In this document: piece by piece, positions 1 through 6,090 of the stretch | How positions within the stretch are numbered: the first letter of the stretch is position 1 | Layout: each line of letters begins with the position of its first letter | Source of the DNA: Clostridiales bacterium | GTDB lineage: Bacteria > Bacillota > Clostridia > Oscillospirales > Oscillospiraceae | Assembly (NCBI GenBank): GCA_019418525.1 | Contig: DYBS01000009.1 | Coordinates: forward strand, 1 to 15,035 | Reading direction: 5' to 3' | Length of the DNA: 15,035 bases | Program-made: the position numbers and the translations under genes | Notes under the pieces: generated by a model | What the model was told of the DNA's origin: nothing | Database searches by the model: none | Seen by the model: the letters and a program-made list of their open reading frames with translations, nothing else

Positions 1-39
1 AGTTGCTCCTCTCATTGTAGCTTAGGCACGAGATGGAAA

Positions 40-66
40 GAAAGCCGGACTGGCTACCCGGCTTTC
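40..66 (+). terminator. Hairpin, possible terminator of an upstream gene
   Basis: A perfect 9-bp stem (GAAAGCCGG at 40-48 with CCGGCTTTC at 58-66) encloses a 9-nt loop. The run after it is only moderately T-rich. It lies inside the longest open frame of the amidoligase gene, upstream of the start I prefer at 102. This is one reason to think translation does not begin at 33. It may end a transcript entering from the left of the window. Confidence 0.4.
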
Positions 67-101
67 CTGTCCAAATTTATTGTAATAGGAAGTATGTCAG
101 A

Positions 102-1223
102 ATGAAGGAAACCTTTGAGTGCCGCCGGTGCGGCCGGGAGCTGCCCATGGACCAGCAGGTCCAATTTGACGGTCAGGAGCTGTGCGCGGAATGTCTGGAG
201 GAACACACGGTGCTGTGCCGCCACTGCGGCGAGCGGATCTGGACCGGCGACAACGCCGGCACCGATGACCACCCCCTGTGCCAGGACTGTTACGACAACC
301 ACTACACCTCCTGCGAGCGCTGCGGGGTCCTCCTCCTCCAGGACGCCGCCGTCTACCAGGAGGACGACGACTACGACGAGCGGCCCTACTGCCCGGAGTG
401 CTACCACGCGCTCTTCCGGGACAAGCCCATCCACGACTACTACTACAAACCGGAGCCCCAGTTCTACGGAATGGGGCCCCGGTTTTTTGGTGTGGAGCTG
501 GAGATGGACCAAGGCGGCGAGGACCCGGACAACGCCCGGGCGCTGCTCTGTGTGGCCAACCGGGCGGGGTCCCTGGCCTACATCAAGCACGATGGCTCCC
601 TGGACGAGGGCCTGGAACTGGTGACCCACCCCATGAGCCTGGACTTCCAGCTCCAACGGATGCCCTGGGCGGAGCTCTGCCGGAAGGCGGTGTCTCTGGG
701 CTACCGCAGCCACCGGCCCGGCACCTGCGGCCTCCATATCCACGTGAGCCGCCGGGCCTTTGGGGAGACCGAGGCCCACCAGGACGGGGCCATCGCCCGC
801 ATCCTGTACTTCTTCGAAAAACACTGGGAGGAGCTGCTGAAGTTCAGCCGCCGCACCCAGCGCCAGCTGGACCGCTGGGCGGCCCGCTACGGCTATAAGG
901 AGCAGCCCATGGACATCCTGGACTTCGCCAAGAAGGGCCGCCACGGCGGGCGCTACACCTGCATCAACCTCCAGAACCCCACTACGGTGGAGTTCCGCAT
1001 GTTCCGGGGTACCCTCAACTGCAACACCGTCCTGGCTACCCTGGAGCTGGTGGACCGCATCTGCGACGCCGCCCTCTACCTCTCGGACGAGGAGCTCAAG
1101 GCCATGGCCTGGACCACCTTTGTGGCCGCCATCCAACCCAGCCAGTGTCCCCACCTGGTGCAATACCTGAAGGAGCGGCGGCTCTACGTCAACGAGCTGG
1201 TGGCGGGGGAGGTGGAGCTCTGA
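102..1223 (+). CDS. Amidoligase family protein (Amidoligase_2) with N-terminal zinc ribbons
   Basis: This 373-aa protein is predicted to be a COOH-NH2 ligase that forms an amide bond using ATP; the substrate is unknown. Residues 7-100 hold six CxxC pairs (7-10, 28-31, 39-42, 60-63, 71-74, 97-100), enough for about three zinc sites and probably used for binding a partner or nucleic acid. The catalytic part shows the family's signature blocks: FFGVELEMD (128-136), KHDGS (162-166), CGLHIHVSR (209-217) and the NL..P..VEFRMFRGTL block (about 289-305). The open frame extends to an ATG at 33, but ATG 102 has AGGAAG nine bases upstream and avoids a hairpin at 40-66, so I start there. Its stop overlaps the next gene's start (TGATG), so it heads a coupled operon with a glutamine amidotransferase. 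The family assignment is firm from motifs; the biochemical role is inference. Confidence 0.88.
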   Translation: MKETFECRRCGRELPMDQQVQFDGQELCAECLEEHTVLCRHCGERIWTGDNAGTDDHPLCQDCYDNHYTSCERCGVLLLQDAAVYQEDDDYDERPYCPECYHALFRDKPIHDYYYKPEPQFYGMGPRFFGVELEMDQGGEDPDNARALLCVANRAGSLAYIKHDGSLDEGLELVTHPMSLDFQLQRMPWAELCRKAVSLGYRSHRPGTCGLHIHVSRRAFGETEAHQDGAIARILYFFEKHWEELLKFSRRTQRQLDRWAARYGYKEQPMDILDFAKKGRHGGRYTCINLQNPTTVEFRMFRGTLNCNTVLATLELVDRICDAALYLSDEELKAMAWTTFVAAIQPSQCPHLVQYLKERRLYVNELVAGEVEL

Positions 1224-2149
1224 TGTGCTGTCTCTTTGGCCTGATGGACTGCCGGGGTAGCCTCACCGCCCGGCAGCGCACCCGCATCCTGGAGCCCCTG
1301 GCCGTTGCCTGTGAGCTCCGGGGCACCGACGCCACCGGCATCGCCTACAACGCCGGCGGCAAGCTCCATATCCGCAAGAAGCCTCTGCCCGCCCACAAGC
1401 TCCGCCTGCGCCTTCCGGAGGAGGCCCGGGTGGTGATGGGCCACACCCGTATGGCCACCCAGGGCAGCGCCGAGCGACTGTGCAACAACCACCCCTTCCC
1501 CGGCATGGTGCCCGGCACCCGCTTTGCCCTGGCCCACAACGGGGTGCTCCACAACGATGACACCCTGCGCCGCAGCCGGAAGCTCCCGAACACCAGAATC
1601 GAGACGGACAGCTATGTGGCGGTCCAGCTCATCGAGCAGAAGAAAGCCCTCTCCTTCTCCAGCCTGAAGTACATGGCGGAGTCGGTAGAGGGCTCGTTTA
1701 CGTTTACGGTGCTGGACCAGGGGAACACGCTCTATTTCGTCAAGGGGGACAACCCCCTGTGCCTGTATCACTATCCGCAGCATGGCCTTTTCCTCTACGC
1801 CTCCACCCGTGAAATCCTGGAGCTGGGGCTACAGGGGACCTGGCTGGCCAAGGAGAAGAAGGAAGAGGTCCCAGTGGCGGACGGGGAGATTCTGAAACTC
1901 AGTCCGGACGGCTCCAGAGCTGTGGATACCTTCCGCATGCCGGAGCCGGACTGGACCGCTCTCCCCTTCCGCCGCTGGCACCGGGCCGCTGTTCCGCAGA
2001 CGCCCGCGGCGGAGGAGCGGGCCTATCTTCGGGAGCTGAAAAGTGTGGCGGCCGCTTGGGGCTACGCCCCTTGGGAGATCGACGCCCTGCTGGCCCGGGG
2101 CTTTACCACCGATGAGATCGAGGAGGTACTCTATGAACAGGAATGGTGA
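1223..2149 (+). CDS. Class II (Ntn) glutamine amidotransferase
   Basis: This 308-aa protein should hydrolyse glutamine to glutamate and ammonia. The start MCCLFGL puts Cys2 in place as the N-terminal nucleophile after Met removal. An upstream in-frame ATG at 1145 would bury it, so the start at 1223 (GGGGGAGG just upstream, one-base overlap with the amidoligase stop) is the right one. Further class II hallmarks are RGTDATGIAY (33-42), GHTRMATQG (73-81), CNNHPF (87-92), AHNG (104-107) and ETDS (127-130). No synthetase domain such as sugar isomerase, Asn synthetase or PurF follows. The remainder is an acidic tail ending in a GFTTDEIEEVLYE segment. It is thus a stand-alone glutaminase module, presumably supplying nitrogen to the neighbouring amidoligase or acting on its product. 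Family certain; partnership inferred from the operon. Confidence 0.9.
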   Translation: MCCLFGLMDCRGSLTARQRTRILEPLAVACELRGTDATGIAYNAGGKLHIRKKPLPAHKLRLRLPEEARVVMGHTRMATQGSAERLCNNHPFPGMVPGTRFALAHNGVLHNDDTLRRSRKLPNTRIETDSYVAVQLIEQKKALSFSSLKYMAESVEGSFTFTVLDQGNTLYFVKGDNPLCLYHYPQHGLFLYASTREILELGLQGTWLAKEKKEEVPVADGEILKLSPDGSRAVDTFRMPEPDWTALPFRRWHRAAVPQTPAAEERAYLRELKSVAAAWGYAPWEIDALLARGFTTDEIEEVLYEQEW

Positions 2150-2528
2150 GAAATTGCTCCGGGTGCTGCTGGTGGAGCCGGGGAAGCGTCCCCGGACGGT
2201 GGAACTGCCGGACACCCTGGAGGCCATGCAGCAGGCGGTGGGAGGCCTCATCCAGGCCATCTACCCCTTTGAGGAGCCGGTGGCCCTGGTGTGCAACGAC
2301 GAGGGGAAGCTGCTGGACCTCCCCCTGAACCGGGGATTGCGGACGGAGGACGGGACCCTGTACGACATCGTGTGCGGCACCTTCTTCCTCTGCGCCGCCC
2401 CGCCGGACAGCGGCTCCTTTGAGAGCCTCAGCGAGGAACAGTTGGTCCGGTATGAGAAGCGCTTTCACAGCCCGGAGGTCTTTCTCCGCCTGAATGGGCA
2501 GATCATTTGCCTGCCGGAGGAGCTATGA
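2133..2528 (+). CDS. DUF3846 domain protein
   Basis: This 131-aa protein matches from memory the DUF3846 pattern common in Firmicute mobile elements: an N-terminal strand (VLLVEPG), a TLEAMQQAVGG segment, then YPF.EPVALVCNDEGKL, LPLNR.LR.EDG..YDIV.GTFF, and a tail with LSEEQLVRYEKRF and a final NGQIICLP. The function is unknown. ATG 2133 is chosen over the longer frame starting at 2043 because AGGAGG sits six bases upstream and the added 30 residues read as out-of-frame amidotransferase sequence. It overlaps the amidotransferase by 17 bp and the next gene by 4 bp (ATGA), so it is translationally coupled to both. No signal peptide or membrane segment is seen. Confidence 0.85.
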   Translation: MNRNGEKLLRVLLVEPGKRPRTVELPDTLEAMQQAVGGLIQAIYPFEEPVALVCNDEGKLLDLPLNRGLRTEDGTLYDIVCGTFFLCAAPPDSGSFESLSEEQLVRYEKRFHSPEVFLRLNGQIICLPEEL

Positions 2529-2767
2529 TCCGGCGGCTCTACGACGCCCTGGAGGTGTGCCGGCAGGCCCCTCCGGGGCGCCCATACCGGGAGGCGGCGG
2601 AGGCCGTCGCCAAGTTGGAAGAGCAGTTCCCCGAGGAATATGCCGGGCTCCTGGAGGCGCTTCTGGACGCCTGTGCCCGGCGGGAGGACCTTATGCTGGA
2701 GCACGCCTTCCGGGTGGGCTTTTCCACCGCCGTGCAGCTCCTGGTGGAAAGCTTTGATGGAAACTGA
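2525..2767 (+). CDS. Small helical protein, DUF6809-like
   Basis: This 80-aa acidic protein is predicted to be nearly all helix. It overlaps the DUF3846 stop by ATGA, with GGAGGAG just upstream. The layout (an N-terminal RRLYDAL, a central KLEEQFPEEYAGLLEALLDA helix, and a C-terminal EHAFRVGFSTAVQLLVE) resembles the DUF6809 family of small Firmicute mobile-element proteins, recalled without a search. The function is unknown. Its position as last gene of the coupled operon suggests an accessory or regulatory subunit, but nothing in the sequence proves this. Confidence 0.7.
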   Translation: MIRRLYDALEVCRQAPPGRPYREAAEAVAKLEEQFPEEYAGLLEALLDACARREDLMLEHAFRVGFSTAVQLLVESFDGN

Positions 2768-2810
2768 GCCCATCTCGCCGGAGTATAGCCTATTGATATA
2801 CATAAAAACA

Positions 2811-2872
2811 TCCCATTAGGGTTGATTTGCGCTTTTGGGCATATATCAGCCCCTGAATCAACCCTAATGGGA
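2811..2872. terminator. 17-bp inverted repeat between convergent genes
   Basis: The left arm TCCCATTAGGGTTGATT (2811-2827) and its perfect complement (2856-2872) enclose a 28-nt loop. Two wobble pairs lengthen the stem inward, and a one-base bulge allows further pairing outward. Read on the minus strand the stem is followed by TGTTTTTATG, so it can terminate the phd-doc transcript. On the + strand no T run follows. The loop is long for an intrinsic terminator, so a protein-binding site or element end is also possible. Confidence 0.55.
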
Positions 2873-2881
2873 ATGTCTGAG

Positions 2882-3259
2882 CTACAACTGATGGGCAAGT
2901 ACCCAGGCGAGAAGCGCTTCATAACTCTTTTCGCCGGCGGCCACTTGCAAAATGATATTGACCAGCTCCTGCTGGGTATAAGACAGTTCGATGCCGTTCA
3001 AGGCCAGAAAGACAAGCATAACATGTGCGCCGATCCGCTTGTTGCCATCGATAAAAGGGTGGTTCTTGACCAGACCATAGCAGAGCCGGGCCGCCTTCTG
3101 CTGAAGCGAGGGGTAGGCGCTGGTATCGCCGAAACTCTGGAATGGCGCATTAAGCGCTGACTCCAAAAGGCCCTCGTCACGCAAACCGGGGCTGCCTCCT
3201 GTTTCATCTACCAGATGCTGGTGGAGTAACAGTACCTGCCTTTTGCTTATAAGCTTCAC
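2882..3259 (-). CDS. doc: Death-on-curing (Doc) family toxin
   Basis: This 125-aa protein is about the size of phage P1 Doc. It carries the family's GLRDEGLLESAL segment (residues 25-36) and the Fic-fold catalytic loop HPFIDGNKR (67-75), with His67 and the Doc-type lysine Lys74 where AMPylating Fic proteins have glycine. Known Doc phosphorylates EF-Tu and stops translation; the same activity is inferred here. It starts at GTG 3259, overlapping the antitoxin stop by 4 bp (GTGA), the usual antitoxin-first order. All family landmarks are present and the frame is intact, so the toxin is probably functional. Confidence 0.88.
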   Translation of the reverse strand: MKLISKRQVLLLHQHLVDETGGSPGLRDEGLLESALNAPFQSFGDTSAYPSLQQKAARLCYGLVKNHPFIDGNKRIGAHVMLVFLALNGIELSYTQQELVNIILQVAAGEKSYEALLAWVLAHQL

Positions 3260-3498
3260 TTTGCGAGTTCCTCATAGGCAGAACGGTTCTGCTGGATCAG
3301 GCGGGCTGAGATCTGCATGATGTCCTCATCCGTAGCGGCCTGCATCTGTTCTGCCTGACTAAACTCTACGATAAGGTAACGGGGCACATTGTTCTTCAGA
3401 ATCACAGCAGAACCGCACTCATCTACCAGTCTGGCAACTTTCGAGAAATTTTGGTTTGCATCCGTGATCGATACCATGGCTTTTGAATTGATCATCAT
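3256..3498 (-). CDS. phd: Phd/YefM family antitoxin
   Basis: This 80-aa protein has the Phd/YefM N-terminal fold that dimerises and binds operator DNA: the VSITDANQNFSKVARLVDE segment, then AVILKNNVPRYLIVEF. Its C-terminal tail (about 51-80, ending RSAYEELAK) is the part that in the family wraps and blocks Doc. The start at 3498 is supported by AAGGGA nine bases upstream; a second ATG at 3495 is possible. It is transcribed from the promoter at 3522-3550 and is probably autorepressed with Doc, as in P1, though I could not pick out a clear operator palindrome. Confidence 0.87.
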   Translation of the reverse strand: MMINSKAMVSITDANQNFSKVARLVDECGSAVILKNNVPRYLIVEFSQAEQMQAATDEDIMQISARLIQQNRSAYEELAK

Positions 3499-3521
3499 GT
3501 AATCACATCCCTTCTGTCTCT

Positions 3522-3550
3522 ATTATACGCTTTGACTAGGATGAATACAA
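3522..3550 (-). promoter_or_regulatory. Promoter of the phd-doc operon
   Basis: On the minus strand a perfect -10 box TATAAT (3527-3522) lies 17 bases from a weak -35 box TTGTAT (3550-3545). Transcription would start near 3515, giving a leader of about 17 nt that includes the ribosome binding site. Confidence 0.6.
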
Positions 3551-3559
3551 CCTATTATT

Positions 3560-3691
3560 TCATGGAGAAATTAAGATTACTCGAACATCAAGATTCCTCA
3601 TTCCGGTCAGAAACGGATTGCGGTCGCTTTCATATATGCTGTCCAGAAGCAATTCCAATCTCCTGATGGGCTGAATTGCCGCAGAGGGCTA
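3560..3691 (-). pseudogene. Possible C-terminal remnant of a lost gene
   Basis: Between an in-frame TAG (3689-3691) and a TGA (3560-3562) the minus strand has 42 open codons. They read like protein (for example RRLELLLDSIYESDRNPF, then GMRNLDVRVILISP). There is no start codon with a ribosome binding site, and I do not recognise the family. It may be the tail of a gene truncated when the region was rearranged, or chance. Confidence 0.2.
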
Positions 3692-3710
3692 AACCGGTCG
3701 TTCTTTTACA

Positions 3711-3845
3711 TGCTTCCCTCACAGCGGGGAAAAGCGCTGTCCTTACCGAAGACTTCACAGCGGGAAAAGGCGACGGCCTTTGCTTGAAGACCCGCATGCG
3801 AGTCTTCCGCAAGTCCATCTCTTTCCCCGCTGTTCGTGAAGCTAT
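3711..3845. repeat. Structured intergenic repeat block, two direct copies and one inverted
   Basis: A unit of the form TCACAGCGGG(G)AAAA followed some 20 bases later by GAAGAC occurs at about 3719-3753 and 3754-3791. It recurs inverted at about 3802-3838 (GTCTTCC ... TTTCCCCGCTGT). The middle and inverted copies meet in a near-palindrome at 3786-3807 whose core is CGCATGCG, so the block can fold into one long hairpin. Because of this the two strands encode similar peptides (KTRMRVF and FPAVREA on both), a mark of non-coding repeat DNA and not of genes. It could be a MITE-like element, a structured RNA or a protein-binding array. Confidence 0.55.
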
Positions 3846-3854
3846 ACATGTTCC

Positions 3855-3899
3855 GGGCACCCATAACACAGGTATTGCCGCACTGTGTTATGGGTGCCC
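3855..3899 (+). terminator. Strong intrinsic terminator-like hairpin
   Basis: A perfect 17-bp stem, GGGCACCCATAACACAG (3855-3871) with its complement (3883-3899), has an 11-nt loop. It is followed on the + strand by TTGTGTCTTTT. No + strand gene lies upstream within 1 kb, so if it is a terminator it ends an untranslated transcript from the repeat block. On the minus strand it is not followed by a T run. Confidence 0.55.
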
Positions 3900-3913
3900 T
3901 TGTGTCTTTTAAA

Positions 3914-3968
3914 GAGGGGGGGGGGAATTCTCTATAAAAGAAAGAGAGTTATCATTTTTTCCCCCCTC
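3914..3968. repeat. Hairpin with G10 and T6C6 runs
   Basis: GAGGGGGG near 3914 can pair with CCCCCCTC at 3961-3968. Nested inside, AATTCTCT pairs with AGAGAGTT with one mismatch. Ten G in a row (3916-3925) and six T followed by six C (3955-3966) are prone to slippage. It follows the 3' end of the 628-aa minus-strand gene, for which the trailing CTCTTTAAAAG could serve as a weak terminator. Confidence 0.4.
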
Positions 3969-4043
3969 CGGCCATTCCCCCACCCTGCTTTCATATTCAT
4001 GCAGAGGACATTTATGCTCCCTGCCTCTTCCCTTGCTCAGGTA

Positions 4044-5930
4044 CTATTTCAACGCAAATGGATCGTCGGAAAAGAACAGATTCCCAAAGTACTTCTGCGC
4101 CAGCTGATACAGTCTTCTGCGTCCTTCCGCATGTATTTGCTCCTTCAGCTGAAATTCCAGCAGATATCGACTATATACCAAGCGCTTCTTCGATTTGGGC
4201 TTACCGCATTCATACATACGCTCCTCGCCCCGAAAGGTAAGCCCTTCTCTCTCACACACCGTATTGAGAAGCTTTACAATCTCTCCATCCGATCGCCACC
4301 GATCAATAGAAAACTGCTCCAGCACCTCCTGCCCTTCCTTCGTCTCCAGGAACCGCTGGATCTTATTTGTAAGCCGAAACGCGGATGCTTTGATATTCGC
4401 ATCATACAGCAGGAGGTCTACCAGTGTTTCGGCATCCCACTCCGGCGTGTTGTTGACATCCGGTGTGAGCCACTTAAATTTCGTGGAGAAGCAAAAGAAA
4501 ATATTCCGCCTCAAAAGATGGCCCAATTCATCTACCCCGTCTGCCCGATCCGGTTCCAGACGAAACGTTGGCTTATAAAGCGCCCCATCTTCCTGTTCCG
4601 GACGGATGAAATGAGTGTACCACTGAAATCCCGTAAAGGCATAGAAGCAAAACTTTGCATAATCCGGATCCTCCGGCTGAAACAGCCAAAGAAGATGGTC
4701 ATAGAGCTTGATGTTGCATATATTCCGGCGTGAGATCACCCCCGATACGCTCTCTATGGGGAGCCTCGCTTTTTTTGCTTCTTTTGGCAGACCAAACCGG
4801 TAAGAACGCAGACCATGTCTGGCCAATTTCAGCGTCTGGCTGGTAAACAGGTGATAAAACACCAGCGCTTTATCCGCCTCCGGCACAGATCGATCCAGGT
4901 ATTCCAGTACACTTCCTGTTTCACGGACCCATTCCATCGGGTCACGCCCCACATACTCTGCATACTTCTTCTGATAAGCATGCGTTGCAGCCTCTTCCAG
5001 ATAAGCATGAAAGAGGATCGATAGTTTCTTCTCCAGGTCACCGTAATCGGTCCGCTCCTTTTGTATGGGTACCACAAAGGATTCCACATGCAGTTTTGGC
5101 CGTTCGTCAGGAGAGGCACCATACCGACGCAAGTATTTTCTTCGCCGTTCCAGGGCCTTCTGCAGCTCTTCACGATGATCCATCCATTCACGGTATGCGC
5201 TCCGATGAGCCTTGGTCGGAAGAAAACCTTGTTGCAACGCAAGCTCTGCATTTATGTTCCTTCTGCAATAGGCAAAGAGTAGTGAGAATCTCTTCCGGAG
5301 CCACGGAAACACATCGCTGCGCCTTAAGTCGTCCCGGGTTTCGTCGAGCCTCCTCCACACGGCCTCTTCATAGATTTCATGTGTGATTGGCTGACCCCCC
5401 TCCTTTTGAATCTCCTGGAACGCTGCCTCTAAGATCTCAATAGCCCGGGTCTCGGATGGATCGATCACAGAGAGGTTCTCGCGTCTGCAGCTTTCCAGGC
5501 CAGCTTCGAAGCATTGCTCCAGTGTCCGTTCTTCTCTGTCATAAAACTCAGGATTTGTACACACATCGTACAGAGATGGACAATCCACATTGTTCATGTG
5601 CTGGTTATATTCCAGATAAAGAAAGCTTCGGTCAGCAATCAAATCCAAAAGTTTCTCTTCGCCCAATTCATACAGACTCGTACTCAGGCAGAAGGCATCT
5701 TTGGAGTAGAACTCCTGAAAGGTTTGGTAGGGGATCCCATCGTGAAACCCATTCCAACACTTCAACACATTTTCCGCTTCCTCTTTGTCCAGCAGATCAT
5801 ATGGCGAGACTGCTGTTTCGAACTTTGTCTCCTTTCCGCGCCGCCGATGAAGGGTACTCCTACGTGCCTTGTTGGCATTTTCCTCTCTAACCCTCCTTAC
5901 CAGTTTCTGTACTTCTTCCGGCATCTCCAT
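4044..5930 (-). CDS. Unrecognised 628-aa protein
   Basis: I do not recognise this family. The protein is soluble in appearance, strongly charged and mostly helical, with a basic N-terminus (KARRSTLHRRRGKE, about 21-34). A long Arg/Lys/Glu-rich region follows (about 245-275, with ELQKALERRRKYLRRYG), then an aromatic-rich stretch (CFYAFTGFQWYTHF and NIFFCFSTKFKWL) and a basic C-terminal part. I see no P-loop, no convincing nuclease motif, no membrane segment and no zinc cluster. ATG 5930 has a GGGGGGA stretch eight bases upstream; ATG 5924 is an alternative. The base composition is visibly more AT-rich than the flanking operons, a sign of transfer. It is divergent from the 499-aa gene across a 160-bp AT-rich gap and probably belongs to the same element. 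Confidence 0.8.
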   Translation of the reverse strand: MEMPEEVQKLVRRVREENANKARRSTLHRRRGKETKFETAVSPYDLLDKEEAENVLKCWNGFHDGIPYQTFQEFYSKDAFCLSTSLYELGEEKLLDLIADRSFLYLEYNQHMNNVDCPSLYDVCTNPEFYDREERTLEQCFEAGLESCRRENLSVIDPSETRAIEILEAAFQEIQKEGGQPITHEIYEEAVWRRLDETRDDLRRSDVFPWLRKRFSLLFAYCRRNINAELALQQGFLPTKAHRSAYREWMDHREELQKALERRRKYLRRYGASPDERPKLHVESFVVPIQKERTDYGDLEKKLSILFHAYLEEAATHAYQKKYAEYVGRDPMEWVRETGSVLEYLDRSVPEADKALVFYHLFTSQTLKLARHGLRSYRFGLPKEAKKARLPIESVSGVISRRNICNIKLYDHLLWLFQPEDPDYAKFCFYAFTGFQWYTHFIRPEQEDGALYKPTFRLEPDRADGVDELGHLLRRNIFFCFSTKFKWLTPDVNNTPEWDAETLVDLLLYDANIKASAFRLTNKIQRFLETKEGQEVLEQFSIDRWRSDGEIVKLLNTVCEREGLTFRGEERMYECGKPKSKKRLVYSRYLLEFQLKEQIHAEGRRRLYQLAQKYFGNLFFSDDPFALK

Positions 5931-5978
5931 CCGGCTATCCCCCCACTATATTTCTAATTAACCTATCTTTAACTTTAA

Positions 5979-5984
5979 ATTATA
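5979..5984 (-). promoter_or_regulatory. Candidate -10 box for the 628-aa gene
   Basis: A perfect TATAAT lies on the minus strand within a run of about 70 AT-rich bases, placed to give a leader of about 40 nt. No good -35 box stands at 16-18 bases, so it may need an activator or be fortuitous. Confidence 0.3.
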
Positions 5985-6017
5985 GATAATTCTACAACTT
6001 TTCATCCTCATTGTCAA

Positions 6018-6046
6018 TTGTGAGACCCCGAGATTTGCAGTAGAAT
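6018..6046 (+). promoter_or_regulatory. Promoter of the 499-aa gene
   Basis: TTGTGA (6018-6023) and TAGAAT (6041-6046) are separated by exactly 17 bases, matching the sigma-70/SigA consensus at 4/6 and 5/6. Transcription would start near 6053, about 38 nt before the TTG start codon. A short tandem word (ATTGTCAATTGT, 6010-6021) overlaps the -35 box and could be an operator half-site. Confidence 0.55.
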
Positions 6047-6090
6047 AATTGCACACCGGCCGGCAATTTCGTTCTAAGGAGGACTCGTCA

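Noticed and set aside
54..1163. 369-codon minus-strand open frame
   Set aside because: It lies opposite the amidoligase, is low-complexity (Gly/Val/Ala/Leu-rich) and has no family motif; it arises from GC-rich third positions.
2050..2075. Left attachment site (partial match GCTACGCCCC to the tRNA 3' end)
   Set aside because: Only about eight bases match and it lies inside the amidotransferase gene; too short to support.
2882..3259. Fic-type AMPylating enzyme
   Set aside because: The loop has Lys where Fic has Gly and lacks the final Arg; size, partner and order fit Doc.
3711..3845. CRISPR array
   Set aside because: Only three imperfect units, one inverted, without regular spacers and no cas gene nearby.
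3676..3912. 78-codon + frame and the opposite 79-codon frame at 3630-3869
   Set aside because: Both read through the inverted repeat block and show the same peptide words on both strands; no ribosome binding site and no known family.
3885..4733. 282-codon + frame
   Set aside because: It is antisense to the 628-aa gene, begins in a hairpin and runs through the G10 tract; the minus-strand frame is far longer.
4044..5930. Reverse transcriptase or nuclease in the 628-aa protein
   Set aside because: I looked for YxDD, PD-(D/E)xK, HNH and HEPN (RxxxxH) motifs and saw none in a convincing setting.
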